A stretch of 64,000 nucleotides of DNA. Source: Lepidostoma basale (lineage: Eukaryota > Arthropoda > Insecta > Trichoptera > Lepidostomatidae). Every line of letters begins with the position of its first letter. Position 1 is the stretch's first letter. The position numbers and the translations under genes were made by a program. The DNA lies in the NCBI GenBank assembly GCA_022606425.2, contig JAHDVF020000577.1, forward strand, positions 186,001 through 250,000, in the 5' to 3' direction. Positions 1-10,653 of the stretch are shown here, piece by piece. The notes below the pieces were generated by a model. The model saw only the letters and a program-made list of their open reading frames with translations, was not told the DNA's origin and did not search any database.

Positions 1-362
1 TCGCATTGTGTTAATTAGGTAGTTTGCTAAATGCCGAAAATCATTCTCCATAGATGGCGTTAGTGGGTCGGTTGTATAGGTTAATTCTTGAAAAAATTCA
101 CAAGTGCAACCAAATCTACATAGATGGCTGACTGAAACTGCTACGTGAAGATAAATATGGATTTTGAAGTATAAATACATCTTCCAAAAATTTGTCATGC
201 ATAATCACAAATAACAAAGGTGGAATGGGGAATGTTGTAATTACATAAAGCGTGCGCTTAACCCAACCAATGACAGGTCATAAGTCCTGTAAACACCTTG
301 ATCATCCATGTTCAGTTTCCAGTTTACGTCTTCGTCTCTATTGAGATACAATTAAAATTCTT
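1..362 (-). repeat. Truncated monomer of the 575-bp hammerhead repeat (family A)
   Basis: The sequence matches the body of the 575-bp monomer seen at 8187-11260, in the orientation of that array's right arm. It is diverged, and it runs to the window edge. The match stops around 356-362, about 15 nt short of where stem I of the hammerhead would begin, so this copy has no ribozyme. It is older than the main array, judged by many substitutions. Confidence 0.8.
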
Positions 363-591
363 TGTTTTTATCAATAGATTATCAAAAGATTTTCAATTGT
401 ATATCAATATTGATATAAAATACATATTATAATTTTTCGCTATCAGCAATTTTAATAACGACCCGAAGTATATTATTGTAAAATATTATAGTATATTTAA
501 TTGTTAAATAAGAGTTATCAATTGTTTTTTTACTCATATGCTTGTGTATTCATAGTGAAAGAGTTTTTTTGTTAATCTGACTTTATCCCAT

Positions 592-660
592 CCGGAAACC
601 GAACCCGGGACGTCTAGACTCAGATATCCTGACGCCACAAGTGCGCTATCAAGTCCGTCA
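592..660 (-). repeat. tRNA-like sequence (SINE head or decayed tRNA)
   Basis: On the minus strand there is an A-box-like TAGCGCACTTGTGG and a B-box-like GGTTCGGTTTCC. The T arm still folds as 5 bp around a 7-nt loop. I could not make a convincing anticodon arm or acceptor stem, and no second copy is in the window. It is either the head of a tRNA-derived SINE or a tRNA pseudogene. Confidence 0.4.
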
Positions 661-665
661 AAGAC

Positions 666-1152
666 AAAGCCGACAAATTTGATATTGTATTAAAAGTAAG
701 CACTTTTATAACCTAGCTTTAAGCTCTAGGTAGGCGACGCCACCGATTTACATAGTTGTTAAAAATTAAGAACTCCTCTTCTTTTTTACGTTTTATTGTC
801 TTTTGTCTAACCAAGTTTTCATTCTGATATTATTTTTTATATTTTACAAATAAAATTTCAATTAACCATTAATATAAAGGAAATAAAGTGGTTTGGTAGA
901 ACTGTTTATAACATTTTTATTGTTTTTTGATCATCGGTGAAACTTAATACGAAGTATTAAAATTTGACAAAAACGTTAGTTTTATAAAATTTTACGTTTT
1001 TATAAGTATTTGACATTTTTATTACTTTATTAATATCAAATAATAGTGACTCATTAAATTAAGTAAGATGTTTGTTGAGCTAACAATAATATAATAATAT
1101 TTAACTTCAAGAAAGAAGATAATAATTCTTAATTTAATGAATAATTAAATTA
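666..1152. other. AT-rich stretch, nothing recognised
   Basis: No open frame, repeat or RNA motif that I can support. 363-591 is equally empty. Confidence 0.6.
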
Positions 1153-1311
1153 AACGATGTTTTTTAACTACTTCCACTTTTGTCTTTATTTAGACAGCGA
1201 CCGGTTTCGCCAGGCTCGCTGGCATCGACAGACTGATGCCAGCGAGCCTGGCGAAACCGGTCGCTGTCTAAATAAAGACAAAAGTGGAAGTAGTTAAAAA
1301 ACATCGTTTTA
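1153..1311. repeat. Foldback element, family B, near-perfect inverted repeat
   Basis: Two arms of about 75 bp are essentially perfect reverse complements around a centre at about 1221-1240. Each arm carries a hammerhead-like core: stem II GCCAG/CTGGC, GAAAC at 1253-1257 on the plus strand, then the palindrome ACCGGT and a C at the predicted cleavage position. Box I is shortened at the fold (CTGATG directly followed by CCAG). The right arm ends in an AAACATCG motif shared with copies at 6690 and 38560. Confidence 0.75.
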
Positions 1312-1780
1312 TTAAAATCATTTGATTATCTTAATTTAATGTATTATGTAAAATAAAAAATTATAAACTTAAGGCGTCAAGATTAGGAAATTTCATGGTG
1401 ACTATTTTATACTTAAAACATTGTTCATTCCTCTCATTGGTTTATTATTCTCAACGTGTTCTGAAAGCTTTACGCCTTCATCACCGTGAGAATGATATAA
1501 AAGAAAATGTAAAAAAAATAAACTCAAAAGTGGAATAAATATTGTTTTGATTCATCAAAAGTATAAAATATGTTTTTAGTACTGCACCATATAATTTTAT
1601 TTTTGTAAATATTGAAACAAACGGTAAATTATCGAAAAGTTGTAGTAAAAAGTATGATATAATATAATATTTGTAGAATGTTACTCAAATACCGTATACC
1701 GTAAAATATAAATATTGTTCCCGTAATTACAAAGTAGTGTGTGATCTAATATGTTAGATTAACAAATTAAGTAATTAATT
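1312..1780. other. AT-rich stretch, nothing recognised
   Basis: Low-complexity AT-rich DNA with no supported feature. Confidence 0.6.
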
Positions 1781-1975
1781 CGAATTAAAACGTCTGTTTT
1801 CTAGTAGCTTTATTATAATTTATGAGAATGACATGCTCCGTCATTTTAAGGCTTTATCAAATAATAATTGACTGATGTAATTATAATTGACTCAAATGAT
1901 GAATGATATTTGATAATCACTTAGAATTCCCATAAATAATAATGAAACTTCTATAAAACAAATGTTTTAATTGGT
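1781..1975. repeat. Foldback element, family D
   Basis: Inverted pair of the family D arm, recognised by the GTTTTCTAGAAG-type end, the TTTATTATAATTTATG block and the TTTGATAAT core on the other arm. Heavily eroded: box II and the stem II hairpin are no longer intact here. Confidence 0.6.
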
Positions 1976-2050
1976 AATCATTATTCAATAAGTAGTTTTA
2001 TACAATTTTACGTTCAAAAAACAATGAACAAATTATATTTTCTTCTACTT

Positions 2051-2077
2051 CTTCTACCGTTCGCCATACTTTGTGTT
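2051..2077 (+). repeat. Conserved terminal motif of family C elements
   Basis: A block ending in CGCCATACTTTGTGTT, repeated at 8158-8186, 39405-39436 (minus), 60625-60651 and 60743-60769. It marks the left end of family C inverted-dimer elements; here it is followed directly by the plus-strand arm. Confidence 0.6.
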
Positions 2078-2275
2078 AAAAATAAATCTTAAACAACAGC
2101 TGTCAAAACTGATAATGTTTTTAAACAATTTTATAATATTTTAAATATCTTTAAAATATCACTGAGGATAGACCGGGTTGTCCGAAACATGTCTGATGTT
2201 TAATTTTAAGTTAGTGTTGTATATACAAAATATATAAAAAAGAAAAAGACAAAAAAATAACAAATTATATATTTG
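2078..2275 (+). repeat. Family C hammerhead-bearing repeat, plus arm
   Basis: Matches the plus arm at 61070-61230, including the run-up around a TGTCAAAACTGAT-like block and the downstream AGTTAGTGTTGTATAT block. The minus arm normally found between the terminal motif and this arm is missing. It contains the hammerhead annotated at 2158-2197. Confidence 0.7.
2158..2197 (+). ncRNA. Hammerhead ribozyme, type I, family C copy 1
   Basis: Box I is CTGAGGA (2162-2168), which fits the C-U-G-A-N-G-A rule. One extra T follows, then a weak stem II (GAC 2171-2173 with GTC 2180-2182). Box II GAA is at 2184-2186, the palindrome ACATGT at 2187-2192, and the cleavage residue C at 2193. Stem I is ATCA (2158-2161) with TGAT (2194-2197). 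All core residues of the known hammerhead are present. The short self-complementary stem III suggests that cleavage would need pairing of two cores. Activity is inferred, not shown. Confidence 0.6.
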
Positions 2276-2304
2276 AATCTATAAATATGTAAAATGTAAT
2301 ATTT

Positions 2305-2600
2305 TGTCATAGGTGGATTGTCATATGTATCTGAATTTCGATAAACACATCACGCAAGAGTCCAATACTCGTCTAACAATGCGAAGAGTTATTGGTTTAT
2401 GAGTTGTATTATGAGGAGTATTGTGAGCACAATGGGAGGCACCTGCAGTCTATTCACGTGAACCATGACCACTTCCAGCGCCGGTTCACCTGTTGTCAGA
2501 AGAAGACCCACCTTTTAACACCATCAGACCCGCAGACAGCTCACGGGAAGCGCCCAAGTCCATTTGCTTTCAAGAAGAATTATATGTAACCCTTGAGGCA
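2305..2600 (+). other. Coding-like but unrecognised segment
   Basis: An open frame at 2392-2589 (65 residues) lies in DNA clearly richer in GC than its surroundings. The product has several His, Cys and Arg residues but no family I recognise. It could be a fragment of an older retroelement or a captured exon. No splice sites or promoter are evident. Confidence 0.25.
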
Positions 2601-3560
2601 TTAGACTGTTCTATTTTACCCGTCATTTAAACGTTTAAAGCTTAGAGCTTTTCCTTTTAAAAATATTTAAATCTTTGATTCTAATGATTATATAAATACT
2701 CTGTATTGTAAGCATCAACAGAAAAATAATTTTAAAAAAAATGGTACTAGTATTAAATTGATTATATTACATACTCGTATATTAAAAACATGACATAAAC
2801 AATCGAGGATGAGCATAAAAAACGCCTTATTTCTGCAACTGTTGTACATTTTATGCAAATATCTAGACATTTTGTAAAAAAATAATTAAAACCTATACCG
2901 AAGTATATTTGATTTTTCATACCGTAAATAAACATTCCGCGTTGATTTTATTTATTGAGTTTTTTTTGTACTCCAATGTTTGCTATTTTTTAAAATATTT
3001 TTTAAAACGTTAATTCTTAGTAGGTATTTGCCGCGATTTTTCGTGGTGAATGTATTGATTTTATATTATTGTAAAACAAAACCTTATTCAAATTCAAACG
3101 AGTATGTTTCGGATGGTTGTCATCCTTCTTTAGTATATTTCTTCAAAAACTACTAAACCGATTTCACTGAGAATTTCTCAACGTGTTTTTGTTGGTGCAA
3201 GGAGTATTAAGACAGCAGTGTGGATTAAATCCGATAATATACACAAACAATACACTGCAAGACTTATTTCTTATTTTAGATGTATTTAAACAAAATATTG
3301 CCAATAAAATCACGTTAATGTCCAAATAATAACAATATATCCAACAAAACATTGACAATATCATTGTTATTGTAGAAATTGTTATGCTATTATTTAAACA
3401 GATTTATATTTATAAAATATGTTTAATAATCACGGATACAGTCGCGGGATATCGGCTTCTTTAAAAAATAATATGGTTTTTGGCATCTACTTCATGGCAT
3501 CCTTAGGTCTAAAGTTTCAATTATATTATTCATATGAAGCATTCACTTTTTGTTTAAACA
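2601..3560. other. AT-rich stretch, nothing recognised
   Basis: No supported coding region or repeat. The short minus-strand frame at 3164-3364 has no recognisable domain and AT-driven composition. Confidence 0.6.
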
Positions 3561-3574
3561 TTATAAATTACTTC

Positions 3575-3870
3575 TTCTTTTTCTTCTTCTTATTGTAGAC
3601 CTATGTGGTCTATTCTCCAGAGTGTTGCTCCTCCTGTGAGGTAGATTTCCAGCTGTCCTTCTATATTTTATAGGACAAGTCCCATGAGATTGATTATGCA
3701 ATGCAATATAGGGAAGTCCGGTGGTGTCCATTCTTTGAACATGGCCGCACCAGTCCCTTTTTCGCTGTCTGCTCCATCTTATAAAATCCTCAACATCACA
3801 TATCTGTATTATTCTGGTGTTCCTCACGCGCTCTCGCAGTGTCTAGCCTGCTATCGTCCTATAAATTACT
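3575..3870 (-). mobile_element. RTE-type LINE 3' fragment (family gamma)
   Basis: The minus strand encodes the far C-terminus of a LINE polyprotein downstream of the reverse transcriptase: an acidic D-V-E-D-F-I-R-W-S-R block, then W-C-G-H-V-Q-R-M-D, as in insect RTE elements. An Arg-rich run follows, produced by the AAG/AGA-rich tail. It is 5'-truncated and carries only the last ~90 codons. Related pieces are at 4680, 11815, 14020, 50325 and 57290. Confidence 0.65.
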
Positions 3871-3875
3871 AAATA

Positions 3876-4680
3876 TATAAAATAAAGACATTTTATATTA
3901 ACCAACGAATTACAATAGTTTCAACAGGGCAATATAAAGTATACTGATATTTGAAAAGTATAATTACAATTCTGTGTTAAATATAGTATACAAAATGTTT
4001 ATTTTATTGTATACATTAGGTAATCTAACAATTTAAATTTTTTTTAATGATTTTATAATGCTTTAAAATAACAGTACACGAAAATATATAAAACATGTTT
4101 TAGAACATAATTTAATGCAAAGTTCCGACACTATCTAGTAAAAGTATAGCGTGATTCTCGCGGTCACTCCAGGGTTAAAAAATCTGCTGACGTTGCAAGA
4201 ACGGCAGACTTGAAAGAATTATATCCCTTTTCGTTCCACCGCTGTTGGTACAGCTCTTAATTTTTAAATTAGTCTTAATATATCATTTGTTCTCGAGATT
4301 TTATCTGCGATTGCATTAAAGGTATCCTAAAAAGCGTGCGTGACGGTTTTTTTTTGGTTCAATCGAAGAATGGGATTTACGTAAGTAGTTTGAGGAATTT
4401 TAAAACACCAATTTTTTACTTTGTTAGCACTTGTAGCTAAAAACTCGCATACTTTGAAAATTTAATATCACTTGTTTCTTTTGTTGTAAATAAATTTTGT
4501 AAGTTTTTTTATTAGTTAACAAAATAAGCTACATTCCGGATTTCATAGATACACGGTATGAAAAATCATTAGTACTCGTACATTATTTGCGATAGGGGGT
4601 GCCGAATTATTGTTTGTTTCCAAAAACAAAATAATAAAAATGTATTTAAATTGAAAAACAATAAAATAATTTTTATTTTA
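3876..4680. other. No gene seen
   Basis: AT-rich with no supported feature. Confidence 0.55.
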
Positions 4681-5085
4681 TTTTTCTTCTTCGTTGCTAT
4701 AGACCTATGTGGTTTGTTCTTCAAAGGGTTGCGGCTCCAGTGAGGTAAATTCTCAGCTATCCTTTTATATTTTAGGACGTCGTCCACGAGGACTAGTCTC
4801 GTGAGGCTGATTATGAAGTACAATATAGAGGAGTCAGATGGTGTATATTCTTTGGACATGACAATTCCAATCCCTTCTTCACTATCTACTCCATCTTATA
4901 TTTTATCATCCTCACATGTCTCTCTAATTCTTGTGTTCTTAATGTCTCGCATATTCTCTCGGTATCTTCATATCAGAAATCCTCAGAGCTTGTGTAGTTG
5001 TGACTGTGTCTGCCCTTGCTTCAACATCGTATGTTAACATAAGTCTTACGCATGCTTTATAAATTCTCGTCTTACTTTCAATAGC
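4681..5085 (-). mobile_element. RTE-type LINE 3' fragment (family gamma)
   Basis: Nucleotide similarity to 3575-3870 on the same strand: the tail, the 'bathed in TCTTC' end and the block around 4700-4830 correspond. It extends further 5' to about 5085, where the minus strand covers the segment before the W-G-H-V block. Several stops and frameshifts break it. Confidence 0.6.
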
Positions 5086-5089
5086 CAAT

Positions 5090-6689
5090 TAAAAGTTAGT
5101 TTTTTAAAGTGTTATATTTTAAGAATATCGCGTGTGCCTTAAATTTCCACGGAAGCAAAATCATAGGTAGACCAAAGCTTTGATGGAAGGATGTAGATGT
5201 GACTTAAGAGTCTTTTGAAAATTGAAGCAGATCACAACACAAAAAAGATACCATTGTTGGTAGCTTCTAGAGATAAGCCTTACCTACTTAGAGTTGTATC
5301 TCTCTTAGTAGTCACACAGTTAACTAATGAAATAAGTAAACGTAAGAGATTCATGAAGAAGTAAAAACGAAAAATATGTTTTTATCACGTGGCTTAAATT
5401 AAAGTAAAAAATGTATATTATTCCCATACTCAAAATATAATGGCAATGAAGCTAACCAAATGCCACCAAAATTTAAAATATAATCTTGCCGATTATTGGA
5501 TCACCAAATAACTTCAAATTTATTCCGAATTAACCTCGATACGCCCACGACAGATATTATTAAAGTTTATCATACTTTTCACATTAAAGACTATTTTAGC
5601 ATTATTTTAGCTTGTATACCGACAAAAAAATTAATAGGAAATTAAGAGCTATTATATGTCGATCAAAAAGGGTAAACTTTGTTAAAACGCTTTATCTTTA
5701 TCGATAAGTGTTTTTCACAAACGTTTATGCCGTTCACGGACCCTGACATCTTCTATAAATTACTTCTCACTTAAAATAGCACCGAAATTTTATAGTTTAA
5801 ATTAAAATGTCATTATTCTAAGCTATTATTTACATTTATAGACCGTTTAGGTTAACAACTTAATGGGGAAGAATTTAAACTGAATTAATTTAATGTCCAC
5901 CAACAAAATATGATGATTTTTACCCCAAAGATTATAATTTTGTTTAGGCCTCAACACAAGATTGTAGCATGAGAATATTCGGTTATTAAATGTAAAAGTT
6001 GTGTCTTTTTTATAATATAATACGTAAAGGTATTCAAAGACAACTCAGATTAGTGTAGAACTAGAATCTTCCGCAGGAATGCTAATAATATTAAACGCAG
6101 TTCATACGAATTCTTCCAGGTAAGGAATTATGACGTGCTTTGAAGCAATTATCCGCGATTGAGATAATTTTATGATGCTTTAAAAGAGCGAGACGTTTTT
6201 ATCTAGCAGCAGATTAGTGCCTCTCTTATGACATGTTAAGACAATACTCATACGAGAATATGTATTATCTAATGTACTAAGAATGTGATCAAATTATATC
6301 GCAATGAGCGTTGATGTTATAAAAAATATTTAAGTATTAAATAATCACCTTTGTGCATTGTTATGACTTTAAATATAATTATTAGACTGTATAGCTTCGA
6401 TGTAATTTATAAAGTTTCGGATTTTCTATAATTGCTTAATTGTCTTAAATATGTACTGTATCATATATATATTTTTAGAAACTAATCAATAGAAAAAAGA
6501 ACAAAATAGATTTTAATTTAATCAAATTCCTGTTATTTATCATTCCATAAAAAGTTACAAAATTCTCATTTTTTCCATATTCAGAGTCATAAAATGTAAA
6601 TACGTAAATGTCTTGTATCATATATTCTTGATTTCTGATTTGTGTTTAGCACATTGTAGTTGAACGAATAAGATTTTGTAATAATGAAA
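5090..6689. other. 1.6 kb without a recognised feature
   Basis: AT-rich, no open frame above about 60 codons, no repeat matching other parts of the window that I could find. It may be old unique sequence. Confidence 0.5.
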
Positions 6690-6890
6690 TAAAACGATGT
6701 TTTTTAACTACTTCCACTTTTGCCTTTATTTCGACAGCGACCGGTTTCGCCAGGCTCGCTGGCATCGACAAACTGGTGGTCTGTCGATGCAGATGACAGA
6801 CCAGTCTGTCGATGCCAGCGAGCCTGGCGAAACCGGTCGCTGTCGAAATAAAGACAAAAGTGGAAGTAGTTAAAAATAATCGTTTTATTT
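6690..6890. repeat. Foldback element, family B
   Basis: Second copy of the element at 1153-1311. The arms are near-perfect inverted repeats, and the centre is longer, with a GTCTGTC/GACAGAC palindrome around 6780-6810. The plus arm has CTGTCGA, T, stem GCCAG/CTGGC, GAAAC, ACCGGT, C. Box I departs from the hammerhead rule only at A6 (T instead of A). Confidence 0.75.
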
Positions 6891-7162
6891 AATTATTATT
6901 TAAAATGAACATCCGTAGATTTCAGTAAAATCATTAGAATTATAAGAATAAAGTAATACATTATATTATATATTCCTAGATCATTTAAAATAACATTTAT
7001 ATATAAATTTTATTTTTATTCGGGGAAATGGCGTAATGTAAGATTATTTAAAGACATAGACTAATGACATTTGATATTACTATACATATGTAGTAAAATA
7101 AACCATTAACAAGTTTAATTTCAATTGTACCCAATATAATAAAAACGTTTTTTGTTTTCGCC

Positions 7163-7200
7163 CTGATGAAGTTTGGGTACAGGTGAAACTAGTTGCCGTC
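7163..7200 (+). ncRNA. Hammerhead-like core, family E
   Basis: Canonical box I CTGATGA (7163-7169), one extra A, stem II GTTTG (7171-7175) with CAGGT around loop GGTA, box II GAA (7185-7187), palindrome ACTAGT (7188-7193), then T as the cleavage residue. Stem II holds only through wobble pairs. Stem I does not pair convincingly (upstream CGCC versus downstream GCCG). The core is intact but the arms look eroded, so activity is doubtful. Confidence 0.45.
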
Positions 7201-8030
7201 AAATATAAATACAATTTCTTGGTTCACATAAAAACTGTTTAATTACGTATTTATTAATTTAATTTTAACCACAATGTGAGTGATTCAAGTGAAAAAAAGG
7301 CAATTTTCGTTTTTAGTTTTACGAAACAAACATACAGACATGTAAAAATGTAATAATGTATAAAGGGGTTTAAAATTTAAAATCTATTTAAAAGCACAAA
7401 TAAAGGCATGTTTAAAAGATCTGTAATTTTTAACAAATTCATGATTTCTTATTGACCAATAGTGTATTTTGTGTTTCATCCCTAGTGCTTCATAAAAAAA
7501 TACGTTATGCCAATGCATCACATTATTTCCATAAAGTCTTTGTTAAAACAGCGTGTTGTCGCGTTGAAAACAGAAGTCATCAAAATTAATATGAACTTGT
7601 TAAGAAAAGCTCCGTCATAAAGAACTTCCGAATAACGTATTTCATTACAATTACCATTAAACACTAGTGTATTCAATTCCCAGTTCATAACTCTTGGCCG
7701 CGAGATTGCCAACATAACAGCATAAAAGTTCGACATAAATTATGACATAATAGCTTCAATGGCTAAGATCCCCAACGCCGACTAATGGCATCGTAAAAAA
7801 CGCAAAAATTATGGTTTTTTGTTAGTTTTACTATTCGAGCCATGTTCTCCGGGGCCATTTGGCGGAATCATTAGCTGTACCCACCTATTTTCAAATTTGG
7901 TTTAATAATTTTCGTTAACGGTGCAGTTAAAAGAAAATGGAAATCTGATAACTAGTTCCACTGAAAGTTACTTTGATAATCCATTTGATCAATTTAAAAT
8001 AAAATAATATATTATTTTTAATTAGTTAAT
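7201..8030. other. No gene seen
   Basis: AT-rich; the minus-strand frame at 7518-7736 (72 residues) has no recognisable domain. Confidence 0.55.
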
Positions 8031-8157
8031 AAACGCACTTAGTATTTTTACAACACTTCATTACACTTTTCACAGACGTGTTTCGGTTTTATCGTAACCG
8101 AAACATGCCTGTGAAAAGTGTAATAAAGTGTTGTAAAAATACTAAAAATATTTATAT
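8031..8157. repeat. Foldback element, family G
   Basis: Two arms, about 8031-8095 and 8096-8150, are inverted copies (TTTTTACAACAC ... and its reverse complement). Each keeps the second half of a hammerhead (GAAAC, then ACATGC or ACACGT, C, TGTG), but box I and most of stem II are gone at the fold. A related plus-strand copy with a fuller core is at 26898-26940. Confidence 0.6.
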
Positions 8158-8186
8158 TTCTTCTATATACGCCATACTTTGTGTTG
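8158..8186 (+). repeat. Family C terminal motif interrupted by the 575-bp array
   Basis: Left terminal motif of a family C element. The element continues at 11274 on the far side of the array. Confidence 0.65.
8174..8186 (+). repeat. Target-site duplication, left copy
   Basis: The 13-mer ATACTTTGTGTTG is repeated exactly at 11261-11273, on the two sides of the family A array. The uninterrupted sequence is seen in the related element at 60743-60960. Confidence 0.7.
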
Positions 8187-8251
8187 TAAGAACTTAAATT
8201 TCCACGGTTAACATATATAGGAATATTTTTCGGGGTGAAACCGTGTTCCCT

Positions 8252-8295
8252 CCACCAACGTTTCGGAGGCCCTTGCGGCCTCCATCATCAGGGTG
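8252..8295 (-). ncRNA. Hammerhead ribozyme, type I, family A copy 1
   Basis: Identical core to the copy described at 10035-10078, on the minus strand. The tcatcag string (8284-8290) is box I in reverse complement, and gtttc (8260-8264) is GAAAC. Stem II is GGAGGCC/GGCCUCC. Confidence 0.8.
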
Positions 8296-8826
8296 TTAAA
8301 TTTTTAATTGTATCTCAATAGAGACGAAGAAACAAACTGGAAACTGAACATGGATGATCAAGGTGTTTACAGGACTTATGACCTGTCATTGGTTGGGTTA
8401 AGCGCACGCTTTATGTAATTACAACATTCCCCATTCCACCATTGTTATTATGATCATGCAAGATACATTTTTGGAAGTTGTATATATACTCCAAATCCAT
8501 ACTTATCTTCACGTGTCAGTTCCAGTTAGCCATCTATGTAGATTTGATTGTACTAATTAATTGTTTAAGATTAATCTATACAATCCACCCACTAACGCCA
8601 TCTATGAAGAATGATTGTTTAGCATTTAGCAAACTACTTTATTAACACAATGCGAAGAGGCTACCGCCTCCTAGCGCACTGTATAGAAGTCGCCTGGAGT
8701 AAACACTCCTATTTTATACGCCAAAGAATTGAAGATATCCTCCCCATAGAGGCTCGTCAAGTAAGAACTTAAATTTCCACGGTTAACATATATAGGAAAA
8801 TTTTTCGGGGTGAAACCGTGTTCCCT

Positions 8827-8870
8827 CCACCAACGTTTCGGAGGCCCTTGCGGCCTCCATCATCAGGGTG
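8827..8870 (-). ncRNA. Hammerhead ribozyme, type I, family A copy 2
   Basis: Exact copy of the core, 575 bp from the previous one. Confidence 0.8.
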
Positions 8871-9400
8871 TTAAATTTTTATTGTATCTCAATAGAGACG
8901 AAGAAACAAACTGGAAACTGAACATGGATGATCAAGGTGTTTACAGGACTTATGACCTGTCATTGGTTGGGTTAAGCGCACGCTTTATGTAATTACAACA
9001 TTCCCCATTCCACCATTGTTATTATGATCATGCATGATACATTTTTTGGAAGTTGTATATATACTCCAAATCCATACCTATCTTCACGTGTCAGTTCCAG
9101 TTAGCCATCTATGTAGATTTGATTGTACTAATTAATTTTTTAAGATTAATCTATATAATCCACCCACTAACGCCATCTATGAAGAATGATTGTTTAGCAT
9201 TTAGCAAACTACTTTATTAACACAATGCGAAGAGGCTACCGCCTCCTAGCGCACTGTTTAGAAGTCGCCTGGAGTAACACTCACATTTTATACGCCAAAG
9301 AATTGAAGATATCCTCCCCATAGAGGCTCGTCAAGTAAGAACTTAAATTTCCACGGTTAACATATATAGGAATATTTTTCGGGGTGAAACCGTGTTCCCT

Positions 9401-9444
9401 CCACCAACGTTTCGGAGGCCCTTGCGGCCTCCATCATCAGGGTG
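9401..9444 (-). ncRNA. Hammerhead ribozyme, type I, family A copy 3
   Basis: Exact copy of the core, 574 bp from the previous one and the last complete core before the fold-back junction near 9528. Confidence 0.8.
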
Positions 9445-9520
9445 TTAAATTTTTAATTGTATCTCAATAGAGACGAAGAAACAAACTGGAAACTGAACAT
9501 GGATGATCAAGGAAACTGAA

Positions 9521-9540
9521 CATGGATGAAACGTTGGTGG
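9521..9540. other. Fold-back junction between the two arms
   Basis: Left-arm sequence ending in catggatga runs straight into aaacgttggtgg of the right arm. The right arm therefore begins at box II, having lost box I and stem II. A partly repeated GAAACTGAACATGGATGA segment lies just before it (9494-9529). Four to five bases (gatga / gaaa) could belong to either side. Confidence 0.75.
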
Positions 9541-10034
9541 AGGGAACACGGTTTCACCCCGAAAAATATTCCTATATATGTTAACCGTGGAAATTTAAGT
9601 TCTTACTTGAAGAGCCTCTATGGGGAGGATATCTTCAATTCTTTGGCGTATAAAATGTGAGTGTTACTCCAGGCGACTTCTAAACAGTGCGCTAGGAGGC
9701 GGTAGCCTCTTCGCATTGTGTTAATAAAGTAGTTTGCTAAATGCTAAAACAATCATTCTTCACAGATGCCGCTGGTAGGTGGATTGTATAGATTAATCTT
9801 AAACAATTAATTAGTACAATCAAATCTACATAGATGGCTAACTGGAACTGACACGTGAAGATAAGTATGGATTTGGAGTATATATATATAAAATCTTCCC
9901 AAAATATGATCATAATAACAATGGTGGAATGGGGAATGTTGTAATACATAAAAGCGTGCTTAACCCAACCAATGACAGTGTCATAAGTCCTGTAAACACC
10001 TTGATCATCTATTGAGATACAATTAAAAATTTAA

Positions 10035-10078
10035 CACCCTGATGATGGAGGCCGCAAGGGCCTCCGAAACGTTGGTGG
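10035..10078 (+). ncRNA. Hammerhead ribozyme, type I, family A copy 4 (reference copy)
   Basis: Stem I pairs CACC (10035-10038) with GGTG (10074-10077). Box I is CTGATGA (10039-10045), followed by one extra T. Stem II is a perfect 7 bp, GGAGGCC (10047-10053) with GGCCTCC (10059-10065), loop GCAAG. Box II GAA is at 10066-10068. Stem III is the self-complementary ACGT (10069-10072), and the cleavage residue is T at 10073, with predicted scission before 10074. Every invariant residue of the hammerhead core is present and all three helices sit where they should. A 4-nt palindrome cannot close a hairpin, so cleavage would be expected from two copies pairing or in a tandem transcript. Activity is inference. 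Confidence 0.8.
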
Positions 10079-10609
10079 AGGGAACACGGTTTCACCCCGA
10101 AAAATATTCCTATATATGTTAACCGTGGAAATTTACGTTCTTACTTGACGAGCCTCTATGGGGAGGATATCTTCAATTCTTTGGCGTATAAAATAGGAGT
10201 GTTACTCCAGGCGACTTCTAAACAGGTGCGCTAGGAGGCGGTAGCCTCTTCGCATTGTGTTAATAAAGTAGTTTGCTAAATGCTAAACAATCATTCTTCA
10301 CAGATGCCGCTGGTAGGTGGATTGTATAGATTAATCTTAAACAATTAATTAGTACAATCAAATCTACATAGATGGCTAACTGGAACTGACACGTGAAAAT
10401 AAGTATGGATTTGGAGTATATATACAACTTCCAAAAATGTATCTTGCATGATCATAATAACAATGGTGGAATGGGGAATGTTGTAATTACATAAAGCGTG
10501 CGCTTAACCCAACCAATGACAGGTCATAAGTCCTGTAAACACCTTGATCATCCATGTTCAGTTTCCAGTTTGTTTCTTCGTCTCTATTGAGATACAATAA
10601 AAATTTTAA

Positions 10610-10653
10610 CACCCTGATGATGGAGGCCGCAAGGGCCTCCGAAACGTTGGTGG
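10610..10653 (+). ncRNA. Hammerhead ribozyme, type I, family A copy 5
   Basis: Exact copy of the core, 575 bp after copy 4. Confidence 0.8.

Noticed and set aside
592..660. A functional tRNA gene
   Set aside because: Only the T arm folds properly; anticodon and acceptor stems do not.
8260..8290. The GGAGGCC/GGCCUCC hairpin as a transcription terminator
   Set aside because: No U run follows, this is eukaryotic DNA, and the surrounding boxes explain the hairpin as stem II of a hammerhead.
8810..8992. A 60-codon open frame inside the family A monomer
   Set aside because: It runs across the ribozyme on the opposite strand, is made of structural RNA sequence, and the sister monomers at 8235 and 9385 do not keep it open.
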